Assembly: GCA_016870425.1 (NCBI GenBank)
Contig: VGBQ01000046.1
Location: forward strand, 1-14,254
Source: Actinomycetota bacterium
Lineage (GTDB): Bacteria > Actinomycetota > Actinomycetes > S36-B12
Reading direction: 5' to 3'
DNA: 14,254 bases
Each line of letters starts with the position of its first letter. The first letter of the stretch is position 1. The position numbers and the translations under genes were made by a program. Below the pieces are notes generated by a model. That model worked only from the letters and a program-made list of their open reading frames with translations, was not told the origin of the DNA and did not search any database. Positions 1 through 6,896 of the stretch are shown piece by piece.

Positions 1-467
1 TCGTGGAGCTCGTACGCCGGCGCGTCATCGGGCGCAACCATGCCCGTCAGGGTGTCGATGGCCGAGCCGGGTGAGGGGATGACCGGGCGCGTGCCCTGCA
101 CGCCCAGCGCGGCTGCGAGCGCATCGGATACGCCGGGATCGGCGACATCGGCGTTCGTGTGCGCGCAGTAGAGGGCAATGCCCGCTGAGATGAGCCTATG
201 GACGGCACGACCCTTGGATGTATCGGCAGCGACGGAATGCACACCGGAGAGGAAGAGCGGATGGTGGGTGACCACTAGGTCGACCTCACGGGCGATGGCC
301 TCATCGACAACCTGGGCGACGGGATCGACGGCCCACAGGATGCGGCGCACGGGCGCTGCGGGGTCGCCGCACACCAGCCCGATGGCATCCCAGGGCTCGG
401 CGGTGGCGGGCGGATAGCGGCCTTCGAGCGCGGAGATGATCTGCGCGAGCGACAAGGCCGAGGTCAT
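1..467 (-). CDS. Nif3-like dinuclear metal center hexameric protein, partial (C-terminal part outside window)
   Basis: About 155 N-terminal residues of a Nif3/YbgI/DUF34-family protein are visible; the rest lies beyond the left edge. Seen: an opening region with WDAIGLVCGDP (about residues 26-36), which matches the family's WD-x-x-GL-x-x-GDP signature; the metal motif THHPLF with His68 and His69; and AHTNAD with Asp107, the usual further ligand. Family members form toroidal hexamers holding two metal ions per subunit. They are often annotated as GTP cyclohydrolase 1 type 2, but the true substrate is unsettled. The ATG at 465-467 is chosen because the conserved N-terminus begins directly after it; a G-rich CCGGGG stretch lies just upstream. 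The gene is divergent from the tRNA-Val gene, with 33 bp between them, so its promoter must overlap the tRNA promoter region. The family assignment is firm; the biochemical role is not. Confidence 0.9.
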   Translation of the reverse strand, partial: MTSALSLAQIISALEGRYPPATAEPWDAIGLVCGDPAAPVRRILWAVDPVAQVVDEAIAREVDLVVTHHPLFLSGVHSVAADTSKGRAVHRLISAGIALYCAHTNADVADPGVSDALAAALGVQGTRPVIPSPGSAIDTLTGMVAPDDAPAYELH

Positions 468-500
468 CCCCGGAGGCTATCGCCGCTAGCCTCGTGGCTC

Positions 501-573
501 GGGCCTGTAGCTCAGTTGGTAGAGCACTTCCCTTACAAGGAAGGGGTCGTCGGTTCGAGGCCGGCCGGGCCCA
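501..573 (+). tRNA. tRNA-Val (anticodon TAC)
   Basis: A complete cloverleaf of 73 nt can be folded by eye. The acceptor arm GGGCCTG (501-507) pairs with CGGGCCC (566-572) with one G-T wobble. The D-arm contains AGCTCAGTTGGTAGAGC. The anticodon stem CTTCC/GGAAG (527-531/539-543) encloses the loop CTTACAA with anticodon TAC at 534-536, reading GUA valine codons. The variable loop is GGGTC. The T-arm stem GTCGG/CCGGC encloses TTCGAGG. The discriminator base is A573, followed by CC then G, so the terminal CCA is not fully encoded. Long open frames crossing this locus are artefacts of its GC-rich sequence. Confidence 0.96.
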
Positions 574-599
574 CCGCGCGGGCGAGGCCCTCGCATGAG

Positions 600-639
600 G
601 ATGCGGTCGGCAGGGTCTCGGGCCCCTGCCGACCGCATC
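600..639. terminator. Perfect 16-bp stem-loop between tRNA-Val and ahpE
   Basis: Bases 600-615 (beginning GATGCGGTCGGCAGGG) are exactly complementary to 624-639, leaving an 8-base loop TCTCGGGC. The stem is mostly G-C. It starts 27 bp after the tRNA end and lies 74 bp before the ahpE stop codon, i.e. between two converging transcripts, so a bidirectional terminator is the natural reading. There is no T-run on either side, as is common for actinobacterial hairpin terminators, so the mechanism is inferred. Confidence 0.75.
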
Positions 640-649
640 TGGTCCAAGT

Positions 650-671
650 GGACACCCCATCCGGGGAGTCC
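650..671. terminator. Second, smaller hairpin in the tRNA/ahpE convergent gap
   Basis: GGAC-A-CCCC (650-658) pairs with GGGG-A-GTCC (663-671) around the 4-base loop ATCC, with one A-A mismatch. It sits 10 bases after the strong 16-bp hairpin and 41 bases before the ahpE stop. A tandem terminator is plausible. Alone it would be unremarkable in DNA this GC-rich. Confidence 0.4.
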
Positions 672-712
672 GCATCTTGAGGTGCTCCGCCGCTGCGCCC
701 ATGCACCGGGCG

Positions 713-1150
713 TTAGAGAGCAGCCAGAGCCTGCGAATACTCCCGGGGATCCCTCGCCCGCTCGGGAGTGGACTCCCATCGAGCGGCGATTCGGCCCTGT
801 GCATCGATGAGGAAGCTGATCCGTCGCGCGGTGCCCGACCGCTCGTCCAGCGCACCGAAGGTGCGCGCGACCTCTCCGTGCGGCCAGAAGTCACTGAGGA
901 GGGGGAAGCCCAGGCTCTCGGCATCGTCCAGAGCCCGCAGCACGAATATGGAATCGCACGAGACGGCCAGCACGCGAGCGCTTGCCCGGAGTTGGCGCAG
1001 AGCCCTCAGCTCGTCGTGGCACACCGGCGTGAAGGCGGCGGGGAAGAAGACGAGGAGCACCGGACCGACCTGGGCCGACAGCGATGTCGGGTGACCGTGC
1101 TGGTCGGGCAGGGTGAAGTCCGGTGCCACGTCACCGATCCCGTGGGCCAT
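713..1150 (-). CDS. ahpE: AhpE-type peroxiredoxin
   Basis: This 145-residue thiol peroxidase reduces hydroperoxides in the cytosol through a peroxidatic cysteine. Seen: an APDFTLPDQHG start region (residues 9-19) and the active-site motif FFPAAFTPVC with the catalytic Cys44 (the peroxiredoxin P-x3-T-x2-C pattern). FPLLSDFWPHG lies at about 81-91, a stretch very similar to M. tuberculosis AhpE. The conserved Arg expected after the RTFG-like segment is present in RRISFLID. A second cysteine, Cys65, is in the SCDS stretch; AhpE proteins are usually described as 1-Cys enzymes reduced by mycoredoxin/mycothiol, so a role for Cys65 is open. The length is close to the family norm (about 150). The ATG at 1148-1150 has GCGAGG about 7 bases upstream. 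The gene is divergent from the 1192 gene (41 bp gap). Its place upstream of aceE matches the mycobacterial order. Confidence 0.92.
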   Translation of the reverse strand: MAHGIGDVAPDFTLPDQHGHPTSLSAQVGPVLLVFFPAAFTPVCHDELRALRQLRASARVLAVSCDSIFVLRALDDAESLGFPLLSDFWPHGEVARTFGALDERSGTARRISFLIDAQGRIAARWESTPERARDPREYSQALAAL

Positions 1151-1191
1151 GTCATGCCTCGCTCCCGGCTGCCTAGCGGCAGGATGTCAAC

Positions 1192-2136
1192 GTGACGCTA
1201 CCCCCCGAGAGCCTGTCTCCCGCGCCGGGCGAGCGTGGCCGCGTCACCTCAGACCTCGCCGGCACCCTGCGAGCAACCCTGGAGGCCTGGGAGGAGTTCC
1301 TGGCAGCGGTCGCCGACGTCGACACGGCGGCCCCGACTCGCAAGCGGGGCCGGACCGCTGCGCGCACCCTCGTCGTGCTCGGATCCTGGCCCGAGGGGCG
1401 CCCCCTGCCCGACATCCGCCGGGACGCACTCAGGGGTGATCTGAACGCCGAGCCACTCGAGGCCATCGACACTCGTGTCATCGCAGCGCGCGCTGGTGGT
1501 CCGCGCGCGGCCATCATGGACTCCTTGCAGCGCGCGCGCGACGAGGTCGCCGCCTGGGTCGCATCACCCGATGTCGCTCGCGAGGCACTGCTTCCGGTTG
1601 CCGGGCCCCTGGGCATCGTGCCCCTGGGCACGATGGTCGCGGCGACGGCATACCAGTGCGCGGTGGCGGTGCGTGACCTTGCACCGGCGGGCGTGACGGC
1701 ACCTGACGCGCTCATGGGCCGTGGGTTGGCGGCGCTTGTGGACACGGTCGGCGCCGTGGCTGCCCAGCAGGAGACGGCGCTCGCTCTCTCCGCGATCACC
1801 CCCCAGATACGCATCGGCACGGGGGCGTGCAACGGCGATTGGCGGACGGTTGCCGTCGACGGGGCCGAGGGGCCCGCTCTCCTGTGCGACGCCGGGCTCC
1901 TGCTCGACGTCGCGGCCGGCCGGACCTCGGCTCCTGCCGCCTACGCCCGGGGTGAGATCCGCGCCCAGGATCTGCCCGGCCTGCTCACGGTCGCCCAGGC
2001 GCTGGCGCGTGCTCCGGGGCTGCCGGGCACGGATGGACTGCGCGTGGCGCTGCAGGCGTACGAGTCGAGCGCCGCGACGGCGCGGGCGGTGGGAGACGCG
2101 GTGGGGTCAGCATGGCGAAAGCTGCGAGGCAGCTGA
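1192..2136 (+). CDS. Maleylpyruvate-isomerase/DinB-like plus SCP2-like protein, apparently lacking the metal site
   Basis: A 314-residue protein. The region APTRKRGRTAARTLVVLGSW (about residues 47-66) aligns by eye with the PTRCPGWTVRDLVAHL hallmark of the mycothiol-dependent maleylpyruvate isomerase (TIGR03083/DinB-like) superfamily, but the His is replaced. The whole protein contains no histidine, so the three-His metal site of the family cannot be present. A second family-like helix lies near AYQCAVAVRDLAPAG. The last 110 residues (GDWRTVAVDG, DVAAGRTSAPAAYARGEIRA, GLLTVAQALARAPGLPG) resemble an SCP2-type lipid-binding domain. The GTG at 1192 is chosen for AGGA at 1181-1184, 7 bases before it. 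The C-terminal codons (SAWRKLRGS) lie in the first copy of a 35-bp tandem repeat. The function is unknown; fold assignment rests on motif resemblance only, and a non-catalytic ligand-binding role is inference. Confidence 0.65.
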   Translation: MTLPPESLSPAPGERGRVTSDLAGTLRATLEAWEEFLAAVADVDTAAPTRKRGRTAARTLVVLGSWPEGRPLPDIRRDALRGDLNAEPLEAIDTRVIAARAGGPRAAIMDSLQRARDEVAAWVASPDVAREALLPVAGPLGIVPLGTMVAATAYQCAVAVRDLAPAGVTAPDALMGRGLAALVDTVGAVAAQQETALALSAITPQIRIGTGACNGDWRTVAVDGAEGPALLCDAGLLLDVAAGRTSAPAAYARGEIRAQDLPGLLTVAQALARAPGLPGTDGLRVALQAYESSAATARAVGDAVGSAWRKLRGS

Positions 2137-2235
2137 GCCCATCAGCATGGCGAAAGCTGCGAGGCAGCTGAGCCCATCAGCATGGCGAAAGCTGCGAGGC
2201 AGCTGAGCCCATCAGCATGGCGAAAGCTGCGAGGC
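2107..2235. repeat. 35-bp tandem repeat, about 3.7 copies, overlapping a gene's 3' end
   Basis: The shared core CATGGCGAAAGCTGCGAGGC starts at 2111, 2146, 2181 and 2216, an exact 35-bp period with no mismatch visible among the full copies. The first copy carries the last codons and the TGA (2134-2136) of the 1192 gene; the others are non-coding. Each full unit contains AGCTGC-GAG-GCAGCT, a perfect 6-bp stem with a 3-base loop. A competing stem, GCTGA/TCAGC, spans the unit junction. Since 35 is not a multiple of 3, the copies do not extend a single coding repeat. The array probably arose by duplication of the gene's 3' end. A role as an mRNA 3'-end stabiliser or transcription barrier is possible. 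Confidence 0.95.
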
Positions 2236-2237
2236 CG

Positions 2238-2284
2238 TTCTGTGGTCCAAAAGTGTCACCCGGTGGCACATATCGACCACAGAA
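2238..2284. terminator. Long interrupted hairpin in a convergent gene gap
   Basis: TTCTGTGGTC (2238-2247) is exactly complementary to GACCACAGAA (2275-2284). Inside, GTGTCAC (2253-2259) pairs with GTGGCAC (2263-2269), with one G-T wobble, around the loop CCG. The two stems are separated by a symmetric 5x5 internal loop (CAAAA / ATATC). The structure begins 3 bases after the 35-bp repeat array and ends 29 bases before the DUF3052 stop, between two converging genes, so a bidirectional terminator is the simplest reading. The A/T-rich, symmetric arms would also suit a protein-binding site. Confidence 0.7.
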
Positions 2285-2313
2285 GCTCAGCGACGGGCAG
2301 CCGTGAGCAGTGA

Positions 2314-2727
2314 TCAGCGACGCCCGGCGCGGGGTGCGACGAGTCGCGTGCCCTGCCAGTCGCGGCCCGCGCTCACCGTGGACGTCTGCTGAAGTCCAGC
2401 CGTCGGCGCCGCATCGGAGATGTCCTCGGCCTCGACGTGACCGTCGCGACCGGGCTTGGGCGTCAGGAGCCAGACGACGCCGTGATCGGCGAGGGGACCG
2501 ATCGCATCGACGAGCGCGTCCACCAGGTCTCCGTCATCGTCGCGCCACCACAGCAGCACGACATCGACGACGTCGTCGTAGTCGTCATCGACGATCTCGA
2601 CCCCGGAGGCGAGGACCAAGGCCTCACGGAGCTCCCCGTCAGCGTCGTCATCGACGCCGATTTCCCACACGACCGACCCGGAGGCAATGCCCAAGGAGCC
2701 GAGGAGCGCCGCCTCCTGGCCGCTCAC
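2314..2727 (-). CDS. DUF3052 family protein
   Basis: A 137-residue cytosolic protein of unknown function that is widespread in actinobacteria. Seen: GSVVWEIGVDDDADGELREAL (about residues 16-36), an acidic VDDDYDDVVDVVLLWWRDDDGDLVDALVDAIGPL stretch, then VWLLTPKPGRDGHVE and the C-terminal TAGLQQTSTVSAGRDWQGTRL. These follow the DUF3052 consensus almost word for word. The frame stays open far upstream, but conservation starts at the GTG at 2725-2727 (reading VSGQEAALLG), which has AGAGGA 7 bases upstream, so that start is chosen. It is divergent from aceE across a 226-bp gap and convergent with the 1192 gene. Its neighbourhood beside aceE is conserved in actinobacteria. No catalytic motif is recognised; the acidic surface is the only obvious trait. 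Confidence 0.9.
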   Translation of the reverse strand: MSGQEAALLGSLGIASGSVVWEIGVDDDADGELREALVLASGVEIVDDDYDDVVDVVLLWWRDDDGDLVDALVDAIGPLADHGVVWLLTPKPGRDGHVEAEDISDAAPTAGLQQTSTVSAGRDWQGTRLVAPRAGRR

Positions 2728-2953
2728 GGTCGCGTCCTCTCGCGTCGACCCACAGGCGTAGTCCACCGGACCGGGGGCTCTCGCGCAACCAACTCGGACG
2801 AAATGGGCTGAAGCCGCCCCGACCCGCCGTAGCCCGGACCCGGGCCTACTCGCGCGTAGCCGGGGCGCGACGGGGCCTCGTGGGCTGGTGCGCGAGGATA
2901 GTGGCGACCGCACGGTGCCCGGCGATCCTGGGCTCCCCGGCGAAGGGCAGGAC
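2728..2953. promoter_or_regulatory. Divergent DUF3052/aceE intergenic region with repeated GTAGCC half-sites
   Basis: This 226-bp gap must hold the promoters of DUF3052 (leftward) and aceE (rightward). No convincing -35/-10 pair could be picked by eye. Its most regular element is an imperfect palindrome at 2829-2849, GTAGCCCGG-AC-CCGGGCCTAC with one extra base on the right. A further CGTAGCC copy lies at 2855-2861, 27 bp after the one at 2828-2834. Three half-sites in 35 bp could be an operator for aceE, but GC-rich DNA yields such patterns readily. The first strong ribosome site is AAGGGCAGG at 2943-2951, just before aceE. Confidence 0.35.
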
Positions 2954-5698
2954 ATGGCAACCGGCTTCGATCCGCTCCGACAGCAGCCTCTCCTCGCGGG
3001 TGGCCTACCCACGCAGTACGTCGACGTGGATCCCGAGGAGACGTCCGAGTGGACCGGATCCCTCGATCAGGTCATCGATGGCTCCGGCGCCTACCGCGCG
3101 CGCTACCTCATGCTCGCCCTCCTGCGACGGGCCGCCGAGCGCAATCTCGGCGTACCCAGCCTGAGATCTACGGACTACATCAACACCATCCCGCCGGAGA
3201 TGGAGCCCTGGTTCCCCGGCGACGAGGCACTCGAGCGGCGCATCCGCGAGTTCATCCGCTGGAACGCCGCGATCATGGTCCACCGAGCGCAGCGCCCGGG
3301 CATCAGCGTGGGCGGCCACATCTCCACCTACGCCTCGTCAGCCTCGCTCTACGAGGTCGGCTTCAACCACTTCTTCCGCGGCCCTGATGCACCCGGGGGC
3401 GGCGACCAGGTGTTCTTCCAGGGGCACGCCTCCCCCGGCATCTACGCGCGCGCCTTCCTCGAGGGACGCCTCACCGAGGGGCAGCTTGACGGATTCCGCC
3501 AGGAGCTCTCGCACCCCAGTGGAGGCCTGCCGTCGTACCCGCATCCGCGGCTCATGCCGTGGTTCTGGCAGTTCCCCACCGTGTCGATGGGCCTGGGTCC
3601 GCTGTCGGCCATCTACCAGGCCCGTTTCAACAAGTACCTCCACAACCGCGGCATCAAGGACACGTCCCAGCAGCGTGTCTGGGCCTACCTCGGCGACGGC
3701 GAGATGGACGAGGTCGAGTCGATCGGTGCGCTGGGGTTGGCCGCGCGCGAGGAGCTCGACAACCTGGTCTTCGTCGTCAACTGCAACCTGCAAAGACTCG
3801 ACGGGCCGGTGCGGGGCAATGGCAAGGTCATCCAGGAGCTCGAGTCGCTCTTCCGCGGCGCAGGCTGGAATGTCATCAAGGTCATCTGGGGCCGCAAGTG
3901 GGATGAGCTACTCGCCAAGGACCGCGATGGCGCACTCGTCAACCTCATGAATGCCACGCCCGATGGCGACTTCCAGACCTACAAGGCCGAGAGCGGCGGA
4001 TTCATCCGCGAGCACTTCTTCGGCCGCGATCCGCGCACGGCGAAGCTCGTCGCCGACTGGTCCGACGATCAGATCTGGAACCTGCAGCGCGGTGGCCACG
4101 ACTACCGCAAGATGTACGCCGCCTACAAGGCCGCGGTGGAGACCACGGGCCAGCCGACGGTGATCCTCGCCAAGACCATCAAGGGCCACACGCTCGGGCC
4201 GCACTTCGAGGCCCGCAATGCCACGCATCAGATGAAGAAGCTCGCCCTGGACGACCTCAAGCTCTTCCGCGATCGGCTCCACATCCCGATCTCGGACGCG
4301 GAGCTCGGCGACGGCTACCTCCCGCCGTACTTCCACCCGGGCCCCGACTCGGAGGCCTTCACCTACATGCTCGACAGGCGCCGCAGGCTGGGCGGGTCGA
4401 TTCCCGAGCGGCGCACCCGCTCGGCGGCACTGCCCATGCCGCCTGCCGACACCTACGAGGTCGTCAGGCGGGGATCGGGCAAGCAGGCGATCGCCACGAC
4501 GATGGCATTCGTCCGCCTGCTCAAGGACCTCATGCGCGACCAGGGCATCGGCGCGCGATTTGTGCCGATCATCCCCGACGAGGCGCGCACCTTCGGCATG
4601 GATTCGCTCTTCCCGACGGCCAAGATCTACAACCCCGGCGGCCAGCAGTACACCTCGGTCGACCGCGAGCTCGTGCTCAACTACCAGGAGGCCAAGGACG
4701 GCCAGATCCTGCACGAGGGGATCAACGAGGCCGGCTCGGTGGCGTCGTTCATCGCGGCCGGATCGTCGTACTCCACGCATGGCCAGCCGATGATCCCGGT
4801 CTACATCTTCTACTCGATGTTCGGCTTCCAGCGCACCGGTGACGCCTTCTGGCAGGCGATGGACCAGATGGTGCGCGGCTTCGTCCTCGGTGCGACGGCA
4901 GGACGCACGACGCTCAACGGCGAGGGGCTGCAGCACGAGGACGGTCACTCGCTGCTGCTCGCCTCCACTAATCCCGCGGTTCTGGCGTACGACCCGGCGT
5001 ACGGCTACGAGATCGGCCACATCGTCGCCGACGGCTTGCGCCGGATGTACGGCGAGGACCAGGAGGACGTCTTCTACTACCTCACGGTCTACAACGAGCC
5101 CTATCCCCAGCCCGCGGAGCCCGAGGGCGTCGACGTGGAGGGAATCCTCGCCGGCATGCACCTGGTCTCCGAAGGCGGCGGCGAAGGTGCGCGACCGCAG
5201 ATCCTTGCGTCCGGCGTGGCGGTCAACTGGGCCCTCGACGCCCAGCGCCTCCTGCGCGAGGACTGGGGCGTCGAGTCGGACGTCTGGTCGGTCACGTCGT
5301 GGGGGCAGCTGCGCCGCGAGGCGCTCGATGCCGAGCGACACAACTTCCTCAACCCGCTCGAGGAGCCGCGGGTGCCCTACGTCACGCGCCGCCTGGCCGG
5401 GCGCGGTGACCTGGTGGTGGGTGTCTCCGACTGGATGCAGTCGGTCCAGGATCAGATCCGCACGTGGGTGCCGGCGGAGTACCGCACCCTCGGCACCGAC
5501 GGCTGGGGCATGTCCGACACCCGCGGCGCACTGCGACGTCACTTCCTCGTCGATGCGGAGTCGATCGTCGTACGCACGCTGACGGGTCTGGCGGAGCAGG
5601 GGCTCGTCGAGCGACAGGATCTGGCCAAGGCGATCGACCGCTATCGCCTGACGGATCCGTCGGCTGCGGATGCCGGCAACACCGAGGGATCGGGATAA
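2954..5698 (+). CDS. aceE: Pyruvate dehydrogenase E1 component, homodimeric type
   Basis: The 914-residue E1 subunit decarboxylates pyruvate with thiamine diphosphate and acetylates the lipoyl groups of E2, feeding acetyl-CoA to the cell. Seen: DYINTIPPEMEPWFPGDEALE (about residues 74-94); GGHISTYASSASLYEVGFNHFF with the conserved histidines (about 120-141); YPHPRLMPWFWQFPTVSMGLGP; and the ThDP/Mg site GDGEMDE (247-253) followed by NCNLQRLDGPVRGNGK. The C-terminal half has the transketolase pyrimidine-binding and C-terminal regions (IPDEARTFGMDSLF, LQHEDGHSLLLASTNP, YYLTVYNEPYPQP). The length fits the family (about 890-920). The frame is open from 2888, but the ATG at 2954 has AAGGGCAGG upstream and starts the conserved protein. 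The gene ends 7 bp before the VIT1 gene. No E2 or E3 gene is in the window. Confidence 0.97.
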   Translation: MATGFDPLRQQPLLAGGLPTQYVDVDPEETSEWTGSLDQVIDGSGAYRARYLMLALLRRAAERNLGVPSLRSTDYINTIPPEMEPWFPGDEALERRIREFIRWNAAIMVHRAQRPGISVGGHISTYASSASLYEVGFNHFFRGPDAPGGGDQVFFQGHASPGIYARAFLEGRLTEGQLDGFRQELSHPSGGLPSYPHPRLMPWFWQFPTVSMGLGPLSAIYQARFNKYLHNRGIKDTSQQRVWAYLGDGEMDEVESIGALGLAAREELDNLVFVVNCNLQRLDGPVRGNGKVIQELESLFRGAGWNVIKVIWGRKWDELLAKDRDGALVNLMNATPDGDFQTYKAESGGFIREHFFGRDPRTAKLVADWSDDQIWNLQRGGHDYRKMYAAYKAAVETTGQPTVILAKTIKGHTLGPHFEARNATHQMKKLALDDLKLFRDRLHIPISDAELGDGYLPPYFHPGPDSEAFTYMLDRRRRLGGSIPERRTRSAALPMPPADTYEVVRRGSGKQAIATTMAFVRLLKDLMRDQGIGARFVPIIPDEARTFGMDSLFPTAKIYNPGGQQYTSVDRELVLNYQEAKDGQILHEGINEAGSVASFIAAGSSYSTHGQPMIPVYIFYSMFGFQRTGDAFWQAMDQMVRGFVLGATAGRTTLNGEGLQHEDGHSLLLASTNPAVLAYDPAYGYEIGHIVADGLRRMYGEDQEDVFYYLTVYNEPYPQPAEPEGVDVEGILAGMHLVSEGGGEGARPQILASGVAVNWALDAQRLLREDWGVESDVWSVTSWGQLRREALDAERHNFLNPLEEPRVPYVTRRLAGRGDLVVGVSDWMQSVQDQIRTWVPAEYRTLGTDGWGMSDTRGALRRHFLVDAESIVVRTLTGLAEQGLVERQDLAKAIDRYRLTDPSAADAGNTEGSG

Positions 5699-5705
5699 TG
5701 GCCGC

Positions 5706-6896
5706 ATGAGCAAGCAGGACCCCAAGCGCTTCCTGAAGTACCTCGAGGCTGAGCGCAAGGCCTCGATGCTCTACCGATCCCTGGCTGAGGCCAGCGACGG
5801 CGAGCGGCGCGAGGCGCTGCTGGAGCTGGCCGACATCGAGGATGAGCACGCCGCGCACTGGGTCGCCAAACTCCAGGAGTACGGCGTACCCATCCCACCT
5901 GCGCCCACCGCACTCGATCCGGAGGACGCCGCCATGGTGGCGCGCGCTCGCGCAGCAGGCATGGACGACGTACTCGCCCATCTCGAGGAAGCCGAGGGCG
6001 CCGACGCGGGGATGTACGACGATGAGCCCGAGGCGCCCGACTCCATGTCAGCGGACGAGCGCGATCACGCCGAGACCTTCCGACGCCTTCGCGAGCACGC
6101 ACCCGCGACCGCGGCGATCGATCGCGGCGTGATCAGTGCGGATGGCAGCGTCGACTTCGGCGAGAAATGGCACCGCGTCGATGCTTCGGGCTCCGTGCGT
6201 GCCGCGATCTTCGGCATCAGCGATGGCCTGGTGTCCAACACCGCGCTCGTCATGGGCTTCGCCGGCACCGGCACGGACACCGGCGTCGTGCTCTTCGCCG
6301 GTGTAGCAGGCCTGCTCGCCGGGGCCTTCTCCATGGCGGCGGGCGAGTACGTCAGCGTGGCGAGCCAGCGCGATCTCTTCCAGCGGGAGATCGAAATGGA
6401 AGCGCGGGAACTGCGGGACAAGCCCGAGGAGGAGCGCAAGGAACTCGAGCTCATCTACCGGGCGAAGGGCATGGACCGCGCCACCGCGAAGGCGGCTTCA
6501 CAGGAGATCTTCTCGGATCCCAAGAGCGCCCTCGACACGCTGGCCCGTGAGGAGCTGGGCCTCAACCCCGACGAGCTCGGCAATCCCTACAAAGTCGCGC
6601 TGTCCAGCTTTGCCGCCTTCGCCATCGGCGCCTTCGTCGTCGTGCTTCCCTACCTCCTGGCGGTCATCTGGCCGTCCCTTTTCGGCAGCGACTCCGTGCC
6701 GCTCATCATCGCCGTCGCTCTGTCGGTCATCGCCATGCTCGTGGTGGGTGGCCTCGTCGGTCGACTGTCCGGGCGCGGCGTGGCTCGCGGGGCGATACGT
6801 CAGTTCGTGGTGGGTGCTCTGGCGGCCGGCGTGACGTTCATCATCGGCCGAGTGATCGGCGACCTGACCGGCCTGAGTTCCGCCGGCCTGGGCTAG
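5706..6896 (+). CDS. Ferritin-like domain fused to VIT1/CCC1-type iron/manganese transporter
   Basis: A 396-residue membrane protein. Residues 1-135 form an acidic, helical, ferritin/rubrerythrin-like domain with carboxylate and ExxH metal motifs (KYLEAER, E45-D-E-H48, E118-R-D-H121). Residues 165 onward are a VIT1/CCC1 domain with about five membrane segments: roughly 165-185 (containing GISDGLVSNTALVMGF, the family signature), 192-216, 298-321, 331-352 and 364-384. Between the second and third lies a charged cytoplasmic stretch (about 221-295, rich in Glu/Lys/Arg) corresponding to the metal-binding loop of the family. Members move Fe2+ or Mn2+ out of the cytosol; the ferritin-like part probably collects the ion. 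The ATG at 5706 is preferred over one at 5670 inside aceE, because MSKQDPKRFLKYLEAE begins the conserved domain. The gene starts 7 bp after aceE and its stop overlaps the next GTG by one base. Ion specificity is inferred. Confidence 0.88.
   Translation: MSKQDPKRFLKYLEAERKASMLYRSLAEASDGERREALLELADIEDEHAAHWVAKLQEYGVPIPPAPTALDPEDAAMVARARAAGMDDVLAHLEEAEGADAGMYDDEPEAPDSMSADERDHAETFRRLREHAPATAAIDRGVISADGSVDFGEKWHRVDASGSVRAAIFGISDGLVSNTALVMGFAGTGTDTGVVLFAGVAGLLAGAFSMAAGEYVSVASQRDLFQREIEMEARELRDKPEEERKELELIYRAKGMDRATAKAASQEIFSDPKSALDTLAREELGLNPDELGNPYKVALSSFAAFAIGAFVVVLPYLLAVIWPSLFGSDSVPLIIAVALSVIAMLVVGGLVGRLSGRGVARGAIRQFVVGALAAGVTFIIGRVIGDLTGLSSAGLG

Noticed and set aside
301..924. Minus-strand frame of 207 codons across the tRNA gene
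   Set aside because: It runs through the tRNA-Val, the 16-bp hairpin and parts of two real genes; its residues reflect the tRNA sequence.
2107..2235. CRISPR-like direct repeats
   Set aside because: The 35-bp units abut one another with no unique spacers and no cas genes are near; it is a simple tandem array.
2888..2953. N-terminal extension of aceE by 22 codons
   Set aside because: The added residues are unlike the family start and lack a better ribosome site; ATG 2954 has AAGGGCAGG just upstream.
3908..5758. 616-codon open frame on the minus strand
   Set aside because: It lies opposite aceE, whose protein is clearly conserved. Its translation is compositionally biased and shows no family motif, as expected of an antisense frame in high-GC coding DNA.
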